From Whalleya microplaca (lineage: Eukaryota; Ascomycota; Sordariomycetes; Xylariales; Xylariaceae): DNA of 64,000 nt. The notes under the pieces are model-generated. The model was not told the origin of the DNA and made no database searches. It was given only the letters and a program-made list of their open reading frames with translations. A program made the position numbers and the translations under genes. Location: NCBI GenBank assembly GCA_022497155.1, contig MU385712.1:1487765-1551764 (forward strand). The letters run 5' to 3'. Numbering within the stretch: position 1 is the first letter of the stretch; the number at the start of each line of letters is the position of its first letter. Shown here piece by piece: positions 1 through 13,200 of the stretch.

Positions 1-712
1 ACTAGTACAACGAGAACACTTCTTCTTCTTTTTTCTTCTGTCCATGTTCAACTACATCACTTTCAGAATCCCGTCTTTGCCGAAAATTCTCTTCAAGAAA
101 CGAATGATTTGCATTGCGCCTACTCATAGCTTGCATAAGACTTTGTCTTGGACTAGTTCTTACTAGCTATCATCAAGCCAGTCAATCAATGACACATTCA
201 CATCCGCAGGCGCATGTACCATTCACGATCGTAGGACATAACACAGGGAATATTATAGGCAACCAAAGAAGATAATTAATATTCATGTCCAAGTCATATA
301 GGTCGTTGTCAACCTCGCTGACTTTCTCAATACCCTTGGAAGTGTGTAAGCAGGACCACTATAATGTTATGCATGATTACGGCGCCTACATGGGATATAC
401 CAAAAACTTCCGTTCCGGGACCGACGTCTGACGCGGGACCGATATATAACACGGCAGCCAATGACTGCGGCTTCGTGGCTATGATAGCGGATCTAGGATG
501 CGCGTCCGAGGCCATTCCTTCGTGGTGACTCTAAGTCCGACGTCATCGGCGTTTTGTGTTACCCGAATACCGCGGGCACCAATACTTCGAGGTTATAAAA
601 GAGATCAAGTTCAGCACCGGCAAGAGATATTTCTGTTCCATATCATTGCCTATCTCGCTATTGCTTCTTGAGAACCCCTTGAATAAATCATCCTCCGCCA
701 ATATCATCAGCC
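1..712. other. Intergenic, upstream of cupin gene
   Basis: No supported gene is visible. Short open frames here lack family resemblance or splice structure. The last 150 bp before 713 presumably hold the promoter and leader of the cupin gene. Confidence 0.6.
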
Positions 713-1304
713 ATGGACCAAGTATCCCCCACCATGCCAAATCGCCGCATCAACTTCGTGCCAGCCCAGGCCGGCGAGGTCCTACAGCTATACGGGGGGA
801 GCACCTGCCGTGTCATGGAAGACGGCTCTCGCACAGGTGTGTGCCGCCCCTATCCTGCCCGCCGTTATCTTCGTAGCGGCATGAGGCAGTACATCCCGAG
901 CGTCTCCAACTAACCTCAACGATAACGTAGACAACCGCATTGGAAGCGCCGAATTCGTGATCCCGGCCAAGACGTCCGGGCCCCCGGCGCACTGGCACGA
1001 GATGCACGACGAGACATTCCTCGTGACAGAGGGGACGATCCGGTTCCACGCGCCGGACGGCACGCACATCGATGCGAAGGCGGGCGACTACGTGGTGGTC
1101 CCCACACGGGCGCCACACACGTTCTCGAACCCGACGGATGTCGAGGCGAAGTTCTTTAACACCTTCACGCCCGCGTACTACGTCCACTACTTCAAGCTGG
1201 TGGAGGCGATGGGGTCCGAGGGCAGAGGGGTTGGGAAGGAAGAGGTGCTGGAGGCTATGTCGAGGTTTGCTACGGTCCCTGCGAAGGAGTTTGTGGTGCA
1301 ATGA
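713..1304 (+). CDS. Small single-domain cupin protein
   Basis: Two exons, 713-836 and 931-1304, separated by a 94-bp GT..AG intron, give 165 residues; the phase closes exactly (G|AC, Asp). Both cupin motifs are visible. The first is PAHWHEMHDETF followed by VTEG, with the metal-ligand pattern H-x-H-x(2)-H/E. The second is GDYVVVPTRAPHTFSNP. The protein therefore should fold as one beta-barrel binding a metal ion, as in quercetin 2,3-dioxygenase-like and related small cupins. No signal peptide is evident, so it is probably cytosolic. The substrate cannot be told from sequence. The gene is convergent with the siderophore transporter downstream, and nothing links the two functionally. Confidence 0.85.
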
Positions 1305-1938
1305 GGTTCGATATAGGTCAAAAGGTCACTTAGTGGATCCCTGAATTGTGTTTTAGTTATATCGGAGAGTGTCAATTTAAACTCGCATAAAACCGGACTG
1401 AACAAAAGAGAATTGAAAAATACATATACCACCATAAACCCAACTATAAGGGATATACCAGTCCACCGCCTAACGGGTAAACCCCCGTTCTATCCGTTGA
1501 CATCAACGCCACCATAATACTTGCGGAGCACCGGAACACGGTTTCGGCTTCCGCTTCGGGCTTAGAATTTAACGACACAAGCGGGCTTACTCATTGAAGC
1601 CGCCGCTAGCACCGAAATATTGGTGGCCAGACTTGACACGCCTTGGGAGAAGAAATATGGCTTGACACTATAAGGAAACTTCAGGTAGAGATGAGCATAT
1701 AAGCTTCAAATATGTATTAATCGACTTTGAGGTAGTCAGGTAGAGAGTGCGATATCATGAATCAGCAGGTACCTATCATCAAGTTCCAAACCCAAGAGCC
1801 CCAACAAATATACCGTCCCATAGACTCATGTTCCATTTTCCCATACCATTTACACCAACCATCCGTAACCTACGCCTCCTCCATTCTATCCCAAAAGGAT
1901 TTTTTCTTTTCTAAGTTGAGCCAAACATAGCCGTAGGC
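1305..1938. other. Intergenic, between convergent genes
   Basis: The region separates the 3' ends of the cupin gene (+) and the transporter gene (-). It should contain both 3' UTRs. No other gene is seen. Confidence 0.6.
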
Positions 1939-3827
1939 CTAAACAACACGACCCTTGACCTGCTTGACCTCCTTAACCCTGAGATCTCTCCAAACAGCAA
2001 TGCACACAATCCCAACACCCGAGATAGCAGTAGCAGCAACGAACATCCACTTCTGGGCCTCGCCGTAAGCCTTAATGATCGCATCCCTCGTCGGCGAGCC
2101 GATGGGGTACGAGAGCTGCGCGGGCAGGCTCTCGTAGATGGTATCGAGATCGCCCAGGGACTCCGGGGGGAGGTACTCCGCGAGCCTCTGCGGGAAGACC
2201 GCGGTCCAGATGGCGGAGGCGATGGTGGACCCGATGGCGCCGCCGATGCTGGTGAACATGCCCTCGACGGCGAGCACGACGGCGACGTGCTGGTGGGCGG
2301 CGGCGGCCATGACGGCGAGCTGCTCGCCGATGACGCAGGCGCCGCCCGCGAACGCGTACAGGATCTCGCACATGATGATGTAGCCGACTTTGGTGCCCGG
2401 CTCGCGGAAGTGGATGAGCAGCCCGATGGACAGGATCGTCAGCGGCATGCCGAAGTACAGCGTGATCCACTTGAAGCGCCCCGTCCAGCGGATCAGGATG
2501 CCCACGATGATGGAGGAGACGCAGGCCCCCATGCTGTAGATGTTGCTGATGTAGCCGGTCTGGGTCAGGTTCAGGTTCATCCCCGCCTGCAGGAAGGACG
2601 AGAAGTAGGCGGTCCAGATGTAGTATTCGACGAATAAGATGGCGGCGAGGATGCAGGCTCCGAGGACGGTTCGATCCATGAGCAGTTCCCAGGGCATGAA
2701 CTTGACAGGCGCAAAGTACTTCTCCCAGAGTACGGCTGCGATCAAGAGAAGACCACCGAAAATGATCATGCAGATGGTCAGGGGGTCCCTCCAGCCGTAA
2801 TACTGGTAGGACCAGATGTTGAATGGGAGCAAGAAGAGGGCAAACCCTGCGCAGAGCATAATGAGACAGATTATGTCGAACTCCCAGAAGTAATACTTGA
2901 TCGACTGGAATGTCGACCGACCACTGTCTCTCTTGACGGCCAGCCCAGCCTTCCTCGCCTTCGAGTAGTTCCAGGTGAATAGGAAAAACAAGGGTAGACA
3001 CATGATTGGAGTAATGATAGAGAAGATACCGAAACCCCATCGCCAGCCAATCATGCTACCATAGATCAGATCATTGGCCACGGGAGCGGTGATCCATACT
3101 GTGATAATGTAGGGCGAGGTGACATAGGCCAGCATCAGAGCTCGGTTCTTCAGCGATGAGGTATCGGCAATGAAAACCGATAAACTGTAGCTGATACCAT
3201 TGTATCTGAGGACAGGGAGAATTAGTGTATATTCAACATGAACGTCAACAACCTTTAACTCACCCAACCCAATAGAAGACCTGGGCAGCAGCATAAGTCT
3301 CGACGTTGTTGCACGCTGCCATCATGATCAGGCCAAGAGTCATCGAGAGGACGACGACCAGGAAGCCTTGCGGGCGGCCCCAGACGTCGAGAATCTTCGC
3401 TAGGGGCAGTTTGGAAATGCCTCCAATAATTTGAGACATGACGCCAGTGGCAGCAGTCAGCGAATGTAGGGAGAAGGCGCTGGTGACATATGGAGTCAAG
3501 AGTGAACTCATGCCCGACTGCATGGAGTCGACGAAGTAGATAATCCAGATGCTTCATATGGTCAGTTGATTACAACAGTCAAAGCCAATGGACCAGGTTG
3601 ACCTACAATACATAGGCCAAGATAAGGTGCGACCTTGACCATACTTTGGTCACAGCCTCGATCTTCTGGACACCAGCCTGAGCATGAACATCGATCGCAT
3701 CTTCATCATCGGCGCCATTATTATGAGCCTCTTGGTTCCCGGCGACATTCTTCTCTTGATCCGTCTCCGAGGCCGGTTTTTCGGCCACCGGGACCTCCCT
3801 AGGGATGGTGAACCGAGAGATCCTCAT
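1939..3827 (-). CDS. Siderophore-iron transporter, MFS SIT family
   Basis: Three exons on the minus strand, 3827-3607, 3551-3264 and 3205-1939, give 591 residues with all phases closing. The N-terminus is hydrophilic (about 60 residues). The first membrane segment carries the SIT hallmark IIYFVDSMQSGM with TPYVTSAF. Later come YNGISYSLSVFIADTSSLKNR, GWRWGFGIFSI and the C-terminal helices and loops. The length and about 14 predicted membrane segments fit the SIT1/MirB group of proton symporters that import ferric siderophores across the plasma membrane. Which siderophore is carried cannot be told. A hydroxamate-siderophore acyltransferase gene lies 28 kb away at 31.9 kb, so the two are not a tight cluster. 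Such genes are usually repressed by iron through a GATA factor; no site was verified here. Confidence 0.92.
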
Positions 3828-5775
3828 TATGATACACGGAGTAGCGTAGCCGTTGACTGAATAACCATTCGAGACCCAAGATGATCATAGGATGCCATAC
3901 GACTAGTCAACGTCGTGGTATTTGTGGAGAGATGAGTGCGGATAGGGAGTAGGCTGGTACGTAGAAGGGATAGCTATTTGAATAAATGCGACTACACCTA
4001 GCTGCACGTTGCACGGCAGGGTTCACAGCGGCAAGGCGTTGGCATGGCTTGAACTTCAGTGGGGGTCGAGGTGGAGGCTTGGGACTATTAAGCTGTACAT
4101 GTAGCACAACTCAAGTGGCATCAGAGCATTGCGATGATCATCACCAGAAACGTTGCCTCGGGCAGCGAACGATTGGATACGCATAGTCCTTCGAAGCCAG
4201 CAGCCGACGCCTCAGCTTACACTCGTATAATCACGAAAGTTGTTTCCTAATTCCTACTCGCGTGTTGGTGTAGAACCTACGCTGTAGTACGCTGCGGCCG
4301 TATAACAGCTCGAGAAGGGCCGAGGTTATAAGCCATGTCGGCTGCTACTATAAGATCTATCAAGGCCGACACTAGAAGGGGAAGGTTCTTCAGTCATGCC
4401 ATAGATGAGCCAACAAAGCGAATAACCATATAGCGCTTATCAGGAATCGAACCTAACTCACTTTATTACTCACTGCAGCTGCCATGAGAGCAACCCCGGA
4501 TGATTTTCATCACAGCTGCTCACCAAAGTGGGTCACATATTCATACATAGTGAAAGCTTTGATCAGATTGATAAGATAAATTTGGGTTATCAGATCGACC
4601 GGGTTGTTGCTGGCTGTTAGGATCATCATGTGTTTGCAAGTACGTTCCAGCGATGGGCCAATTTCCCAACTTCCCTTACATCGTGATATCTGCTGCAGGC
4701 GAGCAGTGGAGATCCGACAGCGGACCCTCGGTGTCGAGATCTTTTTAGCTTGTGCAAATTCTACATGGATAATATAGATTTGTTTCGTTGGCCTGGACTG
4801 GGTCGAGATGAGGCCCTTGATGACATTTGGCTGTGTGTAAGAGCAAATTCAGAGGTCAGACCAATGGTCTTGAAGCTATTCCGTGGAGTGATAGTCGAAA
4901 CAAGGCCACCAGAGTTGAGTGGTGGGGTTACATTAGAATCCGGGGCTGCTGCAGTGGTGTAAAGCTTGACAGAAACAAGATATATGTGTAAGCACGTTGG
5001 TCTATGGACGCACATGCATCTTGCTTACACATACGTATAGTAGCACGCCTTGTATTGCTAGCCTGGTTAGCTAAATTCTGAGGCTCAACTCGCGCTTGGC
5101 ATTTATACATTGGTCAAGCCGATCGACTAAACCCGGACTCGTAAATGGTAAATGGCATCAGCCAATTCTACGTAGTAGTTATAAATTCGGGTATATTCTT
5201 CCCAATCCTGTGGGAGCAATACGACGAAGAGGCCCCGAGGTCGCGCGTAGATCCCGGAGCGTAGGACAGACTCGCTTCCAAGGAAACTAATCGAGTGTCA
5301 TGCCACTGGGCGTTTTCTTCATGATCAGATAGGTAGATTGTCTGCCTGCTTGCTTGTACTGCCTGACCGAAGGATGAGCAGTCACTCGCATTAGCGCAGA
5401 CTCCTGACTAAGGAAGTACTCATTGGGGATGCTGGTAGGTAGGCTGCCAGGCTGTCAGGTCGGTGAACACATGTATTGATTAGGAGAGACCTTAACACTA
5501 TGTAAAGTACTTATTAGGTACACACATACAGTAGCTACCCCACAGTCCACACTCCACAGGCATGACAGGTGACAGGCCACCGGTAATTGCCGTGCACGTA
5601 CCACATGCCGTACGTAATGAATGCATGTATCGATGGCCAATCACGTGATAATAATGAACACTATCAGATAACCCCAGCTTGGCCTAACTTTTTTTCCATG
5701 TACTTACTAACTGACGACGATCCCATCTCGACCAACAACACGTTATCAGATCCGGCACCACAAGCTATCGTGACC
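3828..5775. other. Divergent intergenic region
   Basis: This lies between the divergent starts of the transporter and mrp10, and must hold both promoters. A tRNA-derived relic is at about 4438-4485. A 70-codon frame at 4750-4962 has no recognisable features and is not called. Confidence 0.55.
4438..4485 (-). repeat. tRNA-derived relic (T-arm/B-box)
   Basis: On the minus strand the sequence GAGTTAGGTTCGATTCCTGA forms a T arm: a 5-bp stem TTAGG/CCTGA (one G-T pair) closing the loop TTCGATT, which is also a pol III B box. No acceptor stem or anticodon arm can be drawn, so it is not a functional tRNA. A closely similar relic occurs at 50660-50715. Confidence 0.5.
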
Positions 5776-6155
5776 ATGGCAGCGCGTCAGAAGCCAATGC
5801 GCCTCCCGCCCTTGAAGACCCTTCGGGTGAGGCACCCGAACGGCCAGCGCGAGCGTCCGTGCGTGGCCCTCATGTCTTCCGTGCTAGGTAGGTTTACCTC
5901 TTAGACATGCTTGCGATCTCCCACCCCGAGCTGCACTTCCGCCCGTACGTAGACTGACATGCGACTCGTTCGCGCACCACAGCATGCTGGGCTTCAGCAG
6001 GCCACGCCACGACCGGGTGCCTCCAGGTCGAAAACGCTTTGCGAACCTGTATGGACGGCCCGCAGCCGTCGGGCCGGGGCCACAGCGAGATCAACTACCA
6101 CCTGATGCGGTTTAAAGACAGGCTTCTGTCCACGCAGAAGCGGAGGAAGGGATAG
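5776..6155 (+). CDS. mrp10: Mitochondrial small-subunit ribosomal protein Mrp10 (mS37)
   Basis: Exons 5776-5887 and 5983-6155 give a 94-residue basic protein (G|CA makes Ala at the junction). The N-terminus has the conserved pattern MRLPPLKTLRVR. A twin CX9C (CHCH) motif follows: C-VALMSSVLA-C, then C-LQVENALRT-C, and then the NYHLMRF segment typical of fungal Mrp10. This protein belongs to the small subunit of the mitochondrial ribosome, and CHCH proteins of this kind depend on the Mia40 oxidative system. Length matches the family. The ATG at 5776 was chosen because it starts the conserved basic region; no better upstream start exists in frame. Confidence 0.92.
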
Positions 6156-6547
6156 TCTGCGAAGGAGAAGAATAAGCAGGGAAAGAAAAGTGCGGATCCT
6201 TGCATTGATACAATGGACTAGATGAGCAAAGAGACATTCGACACAAACGATATGAACACTCCACACATTCATTGTACGATACTATGCAAAAGCCAGGAAG
6301 GGATTCCAAGAGTGTCTGTATAGTCTTGTGGATATCGTGAAAGCATGAGCTGGCGTTACAGGTTGAATTGGTGAAGGAACCGAGTCCCTTTTGCATCTCG
6401 ACCCTGTATCAAAGCATGTACATCTGAGCTGAGAATAAGACAAGTATCAAGCATATACATTGAAGAGTTTGAAATTGTCTACATCGTGCTACATATATAC
6501 ACTAATAAGATAGCCTCGCACGATTCCTCTGAACCCCAGCCCTAGCC
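6156..6547. other. Intergenic, convergent 3' region
   Basis: The region lies between the 3' ends of mrp10 (+) and the secreted-protein gene (-). Nothing further is seen. If the latter gene has an additional small terminal exon, it would fall here. Confidence 0.5.
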
Positions 6548-7244
6548 TTAACATAGGCATGGCAGATGCAAGCTCACGAAATTAGTACACGTCTTTCCGG
6601 CGGGCGTCTCGGAGCCGGTCTGGAGGTAGACCTGCCAGAACTGGCCCTCGAGCTGACAGACGAGGAAGTTGAGCTGACGACCGTAGGAGCTAGCCGTGCC
6701 CGTGACTACGACGACATCGCCAGTCAGTAATTGCCTTGATCAGAATCGCCCTGAATGAGATGGAACTGCGAGAGCTGGAGGAGGAAGCGCTCTCCGGAGA
6801 TACGCACTAATAGTGTCACCCTCAAGCTCCCAAGCATCGGTGGAGGACGCGTCCGCGAACGTCAGTGTCTTGTAGGACGACTCCTCATCAGCGATGTTGA
6901 GAAACGCGGACGAATTGGTGCTCTGGATTGTGCCGGCAATATCGAAGAACTCGGAGGTGGCCTCGGGGCCCATCACGGGGATTGATGCTATTGTATAACT
7001 TTATTAGTAGCTATAGAGTGGGAGGGTGATGATGATGGACGTCGAGCTCGATTTACGGCTCAGGCGCATGGCAAGAAGAGGAGGAACAAGATGATGAAGA
7101 GAAAAACGTACGGTCTTCAGGATACGCCTGCAGGTAATAGTGGAAGATCGGTTCCTGTACTGCGCGGATCTGCTCCGGCTTTGCCAGCGCAGCCGGCAGC
7201 GCCACAGCGGAGATAGAGAGGAGGCGGAAGAGAGACGAGTGCAT
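6548..7244 (-). CDS. Small secreted protein, function unknown
   Basis: Three exons, 7244-7112, 6987-6804 and 6734-6548, give about 167 residues with consistent phase. The first 21 residues (MHSSLFRLLSISAVALPAALA) are a clear signal peptide ending in an A-x-A type cleavage site. The mature part includes a stretch around DVVVVTGTASSYGRQLNFLV and ends near AGKTCTN, with few cysteines. I recognise no domain; a role outside the cell is all that can be inferred. The C-terminus is uncertain because a GTGAGC donor-like sequence follows AAT TTC, so a further intron and a short last exon are possible. The acceptor chosen for exon 3 (TCAAG|GC) is the one that keeps the frame open. Confidence 0.6.
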
Positions 7245-10200
7245 CTTGCTTGCCTCGCTGTTCAACCTAAATAACCCTTGGAGAGGTAGTAATGGGACAA
7301 ATAAAGAATAAGTACCAAGAGCACAAGCGCTAGTCACACACACACAGAGCAAGAAACGGCTGCAGGTTCTAAGTAGGGCCCCCCAACAATCAGCACATAG
7401 ATATGTTTACGGGAGACACCTGGCCATTCAGTATACGGAATATTCCAAGTGTACTCTGGCAAGGCAAAGCGACCTTGTCAATCTAGCACAAGCGGAGACA
7501 CACGCGGAGAAAGTGTAAACCGAAGCTAGATACGCAAAGAATTAGCCCTCGACTCATCTAGATGAAGAGGATAAGTAGCCGCGATCCAATGGGACGATGG
7601 AGATAAAATGCGGAGGATTATTCTCCGTTGGCCCTCGCCGTCCACACAAGGACAAGCCTCGATGCGACCTGCTGCTGGGTGTCATGCAAGTCAGCGGCCC
7701 GCCCAGAGATCCCACACCAACTTCCTCTAAATTTTAATAGTATATACCGAGTCCTTATATGATCTTATATGAACTAATAGAAATCCGAAGATCTAACAGC
7801 GGAGCCGGTTTGCGCCGTATGGGCTCGACAAGTTTCTGTATGAGTTGATAATAGAGAGGTGTCTTAACTTAGTGTAGGACAAACCATGAAAGGGTATAAA
7901 GTTCATTGAGCGCAAGGTAAAGCTAGAGGGGCTATAGCTCATCACATATACATGTACAAGCGGCAGCCATGTCTAGACCCGTATAGTAATGAGCCTCAAT
8001 TATATAGCCTATCTCGACGTAGCCAGCTTAAACTAGCCACTTACCCCCTAAAGCTACTAGCGCGGCTATTTTACAACAGCAGAAGAACAGCAAATTCATA
8101 AACTAGTTATGTCAACCTTCAAGGCGGGATTCCCCTTTTTACCTAGGCAGGTCAAGACTCTTGAAAGATATCTTAGAACCCCTGACTTGTGCTGACCTCT
8201 CTAGAGGCAGAAGATGCTGACATCAAGAGCGTTGCCCCTTAAGGGCTGGAGGTATAATTAATGCGCTCCCATTCCCTTGCTGCTCACGGTGACCCCTGAG
8301 CTTCTTCAGGCGAGGCAGACAGACACGGGGCGTTGAGAAATCATGAGATGCCCACCACCTTGATGAATATCAGATTCATTTCATTGAGCTCCTCGACTAT
8401 TTACACTTTCCGGAGCCGCCCGAAAGCGAATCAGAAAAGACTGGCAGGAAGACACAGAGTAAGTAGACACAAGAACGATCTTCTGCTTCAACTTACGCGC
8501 CCCTTCACTCAAGGGACTCAGCCTCGGAAGCGTGCCAGTCTAATCGCTCACCCTTAACCTCAGGGTACCCCAGCTAAGCTCTCAAGACCAACTACCACAC
8601 ACCTCTAACATAGCATAAGCACAACTTACAAACATTCATCAAGAGCCACAATCGCCACGTACCTAGCCTTACTTCATTAAATCACACCGACTTCATAGTA
8701 AGAACACGGGACTTTCGAAAAGTTTCAATTCACAATAGGCCTATATATACCTAACCTAACCTCTCAGCTCTTCCTCTCCTCTCCTCCTCTCTCATCTTTC
8801 CCCTTCTCCTTTATTCCTCTTCTCTTCCACCTCCTCTCCTCCTCCTCATCTTCATCTAGGCCTCAAGCATCAAGACCCCCACACGCACACCTACAACCAC
8901 ACTCACTCACTCACACAACCCATCTCCCTCTCCCTTATACTCTCCTCAATCTTTACTACCAGCTCCCTCACAACCCCAACCCACGGAGCTTAAAATTCAA
9001 TATACCATAATATTCCACAGAATAGTAAAAAACAGACAACAACAATAAAAAAAAGTAAAATTTGTGACACGCAAGCTGTACTCCCACTTGATGTCGCGCC
9101 ACCACAGCCCCCATCTCCCCCACCTTTGCTCTCTCTTTCGTGCTCGCGGCGAAGTCAAGACAGACAGATAGACAGATGCATTGCAGAAAACAAAAGACAA
9201 AACAAGACAAAACAAAAAACCAGAAACCGCCGAACCAGTGTAACTAGCGCCATATCCGTGCAAGGTTTTCAAATGTTTGGTGGTGGTGGTGGTGATGGTA
9301 GTGGTGAAGGTGTCTTCTGGAATCCCCCCTGGTTTACCTCCCGTCTTGAGTGGTGACCGACTCCTTTGGTGATCTTGGATGTTATATAGGTAGTAGCACA
9401 AGCAGTTGCTCTGCTGTGCTGTGCTATACCCCAATCAATCCACGGGGAAGGAAACCGGGCTATATCCTGGTGATGGTGGTGGTAGTGGTGGATGTGCGCT
9501 CATGTAATAGGTAGGTAGGTACTTTCTTCCGAATTAGGATGGATGGATGGATGAGTATTGTGATGAAAAAGCGTGTGTGTGAAACGAGAGTTGCTTGCGT
9601 TGCTAGCTCTCATGATCGAAGAAGTGTAGTATGTATGTAGTAAGGAAAATTGGTTGATGATTATCCATAACGATCGAAAGCGCGCCCTCCTCCTCCCTCT
9701 TCCCCTTCGTCCCCTTCTTCCCCTCCCCCATTCCTCTGTACTACCAGAAAAGTTTCTTAAAGAGAGCGTAGGGCATGGTATTTAAGGTCCCTCTTGAATC
9801 CGGCAGGAACCCAAGCCAGTTTTTTAATTGCAAAAAAAGAAAAAAAAAACCCTTGGACCAAAAAGAAGAAGACGAAGAAGAAGAAGAAGGCGGGCCTGGT
9901 ATCTAAAATATTTCCAAGAATCGTAAAAGTCGTTAGAAAAAAACGAAGGTCGTCCAAGAGAGAGAGAAAAAAAAAAAACGATCCGAATGGCGCGGTGGGG
10001 AAAAAAATGGTATCAAGATATGCCCCCTCCCTGCTGCTGCTACTGTTGTTGCATAATGCGCCGCTATCAAGTAATCCAGATATCGAAGGGGATGCCTTGA
10101 TCGTCTTTGCATCACAGCCCTCGGCCAAAGACGGTCATCTCCTAATACTCGTAGTGACGCCCTCTCTCCCTCTCTCCCTCTGTTCCCCTCTCTTTCTATC

Positions 10201-10251
10201 TTCCGTGATAAGATGCTCCTTGAAACCACGTTTCAGTAGTGGGTGAGATGT
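7245..10251. other. 3-kb intergenic region with simple-sequence tracts
   Basis: No convincing gene. A long CT-rich pyrimidine tract lies at about 8760-8860. A GGT/GAT-rich stretch lies near 9275-9310, poly-A/GAA tracts near 9830-9890 and 9965-9980, and a CCCTCT-type repeat near 10165-10195. Frames of up to about 150 codons here are built from these tracts and are not credible. The right edge is the 3' flank of cdc24. Confidence 0.55.
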
Positions 10252-13200
10252 TCAACCTGTTTCTCCGACGCAGAAAAGTTCTATTTCTCCAACGCCGCTG
10301 GAATACATGTTGCGCACGCTCTCACGCCACTCCAAGAACGCGATTTGTATGTCGTCGTCGCTCTCTATGGTCACGGAATCGCCGTCCTCGTCACGATATC
10401 GCAGCTTCAGATTGCCCTTACCAATCGAGCTGCTTGTGAATCGCGCGAGTTTCGCATCGATACGGCCGATGAGTGACTGGTACGTAATGTTGAACGCAAC
10501 GACGAGCGTGAAGTAGTTTCCGCTGTCGCAGTTGACTCTGACCTTGGTTTGCGTGGGGATGGGAAGATCGGGGCTGGAGAGAGGGTTACTTTGCGTCGCG
10601 GTCCCCAGTGCCGGTGACACAGGCTGTTGATTGTTCAGGTTCAACGGCGGCGGCGCGGTTACGCCAGCGGGCGTTACCGACTGGGCTGGAGTTGACTGTC
10701 GAGGATAGACGGGTTGTGTAGGGAACTGGGCCATCGTCCCGCCATACTGGCCGCTTTGCGAGGTCATCCGTTCGCGTTGGACACCAGGACTCTGAGTGTT
10801 CGTACGGATTGGAAGTTCCTGTCTTGGGGAACCGGTCTGAGATCGCGGAATATTTGTGTCATGTGCAGGGTGGTGGAGATGAGGCGGTATTCCAGGTACG
10901 GCGGGCACGGGCGTACTGCTATTAGTCCTACGTCCGTTGGCCTGGCCATTAATATCTGGAGTACTATACGAACGACTTCGTTGCTGCTGAGCTAGGGACT
11001 GTGTTGAAGCCATCGCCGGTAATGAAGGCCCTCTAGGATTCCTTCCATTCATAGGGGATGGACCGTCCCTTGAGGGAGCTCGGGGCATGGCCGGCGCCGT
11101 ATAACGGTTATTATCATCCCACCCACCTTGAGGGGTTGATGTCCGCGGGAATGGGAATTGCCCGTTTGGCGGATATATGTTGCTGGCTAAGCTTGTTCGT
11201 GACGATGCCGGGGAATCCACCGTGGGGGAGAAATAGGAGTCACCGCCGCGGAAACCTGGTGATTGTGCATTGCCTTGTGTTTGAAGACTTAAGCCACCAG
11301 TAGGCGCCGGAATGGGAAAACGCGGAGGCTGTGCTCGAACCATGCCTGCGAGCGACTGAGTGCTCTCGCCTGTTGCCGAGCGCGCCCGGAGACTTGTGTT
11401 CGACGCGTTACGAGTCATTACACCACCAGTAGAAGAAGAGTTGTTAAACCCTACATTCGGTGGTGATACTTGCGCCGCTGATTGTTCTTCGTCGTCGTCA
11501 TCGTCGTCATTTTCGGCATAGGGGTTCTCGATGTTGTTCTGGTTTCGCATCCAAGCAAAATCTGGGGTGGATCGGTCTGGGCTTGTAGTCGTGACTGGCA
11601 TATTCTCCTTTCTCTGTATGTCCAGTCCAGTCGCCCACTTCTTCATCGTCTCCTCGTTAGAAAACTTAATGATAAAGTTCTCTACACCGGGATCGCCTTT
11701 CCACCATATTTGTACCGTATAGGAACCTGGGGAGAATGGATTAGGCTTGAGTTCTGTAGTTGCGCCTCATGTTGCATACCTGGCTTCGCGAACGAGAGAA
11801 CCTCGGTCACGTTTGTCATGAATATCCGCCCCTTAAGCTGGAGTTTGTTGTTCTTATTTCGGACCTTAGGAGCAGTTTTGTTCTTGTCTTTCTTTTCCTT
11901 AGTTTTGTTTGGTTGCAGCTCTTTGCAGCATAGTAAAATGCACTCGAACAGATAGATCTCATACTGGGAACAAATTAGCACCTTACTGCAGTGACCTCGA
12001 AAAAACACACGCTCAAGCTTACATCCTTCTCTTGCTCGCTGCGGCCAGTAACAACGGTGTAGACACCATGTAACAATAGCCTGCCAAACTGTTCCACTTT
12101 ATGGTTTTTCCAATCGTCTACTCTGCGTATCAGCTCCTCTAACGCTTCGTCGAGGAGGTCGCGGTCGACAGCTTCGTTTGCGCTCTTGAGAACCCGTTCC
12201 GCTGCCTCGATGCCTGCCGTTAAATCTGCCTTGACACCCTCGTCCTCGCTCTTTTTCAAAAGATCCTACTACAAGTTAACATATATACACTCTTCGAATG
12301 CGAAGAGCAAACACAAACCTTCAAAAGTAAAGGATATTTGACTAATCTCTGCATCGGCTTTAGCAAAAATCCGTCCAAAGTATTAAAATCGAAAGACACT
12401 GGGTGTTCGGCGAGCTGGATCTTATCGAAGACCTGATTGGCTATCTGGGCGGCTTTTCGCTGATTCGCGATGAACGGCTGGTAGATGTTGAAGGCATCTT
12501 CGTACGCGGCAAACGGTGCACCCCATCGTTGCGCGGTTTGGGCCATGGAGTTTGTTGTCTCGACGCGAATCAGGAATCGCCTTTGGAAATCCAATATCGC
12601 GTTGATGTTCAGGAAGATTTGATGAACGATATCGCCGGGTATCACTCCTTTCTGTTCCAACGCCTTCTTGAGGTCGTGGAGATTTTCCAAATCTTGGACA
12701 TATTTCCTTTCCGTGTCAACTAGTTCCCGAATAATGTGATCGCGGTATGTCATCTGGGAGCCGGGCGCTATCGGGCTGCTATCTTCTGGGTACGGTTGGA
12801 TCTGCAGGAGAAGGCCACGCTGTTCGGCGAGATCTAGGACATGATTTACCACTTGGGTTACCTGGCAGATGCGGTCAGCACGTCGGCGCCAAGAGATAAA
12901 TAAGCAGGCGCCTGCGCTTGGGAAGGGAAGAAGCATAAGCATAAGCATGATCATACCTTGACAAAACCTGTGGTGTCATTGCCCGTGAGATCGTTGATCA
13001 CAAAGGACTCATCCCCGGGAATCTCTAGACGCTTCATGCAAGCCTCGACGAATTTGAAGATGGCCAGTTTGGATCGCCTGGCCTCGTTGATATTGGGGTC
13101 GACCTCCAGGGGGTTCTCGGGCTCCAGGACGTTGTATATGGTCAGGAGCGGCAGGCCGGTTCGCAAAAGATTCCACAGGGATTCGACGGGGCCGCCTTCG

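Noticed and set aside
2072..3040. 322-codon minus-strand frame within the siderophore transporter
   Set aside because: Same strand, other frame. Arg/His-rich, low-complexity translation; the transporter frame is clearly the real one.
4750..4962. 70-codon plus-strand frame
   Set aside because: No homology, no splice partners and no codon or composition contrast with flanks.
8997..9434. 145-codon minus-strand frame
   Set aside because: Built from simple-sequence tracts (poly-Thr from GGT repeats). No conserved features or coherent start.
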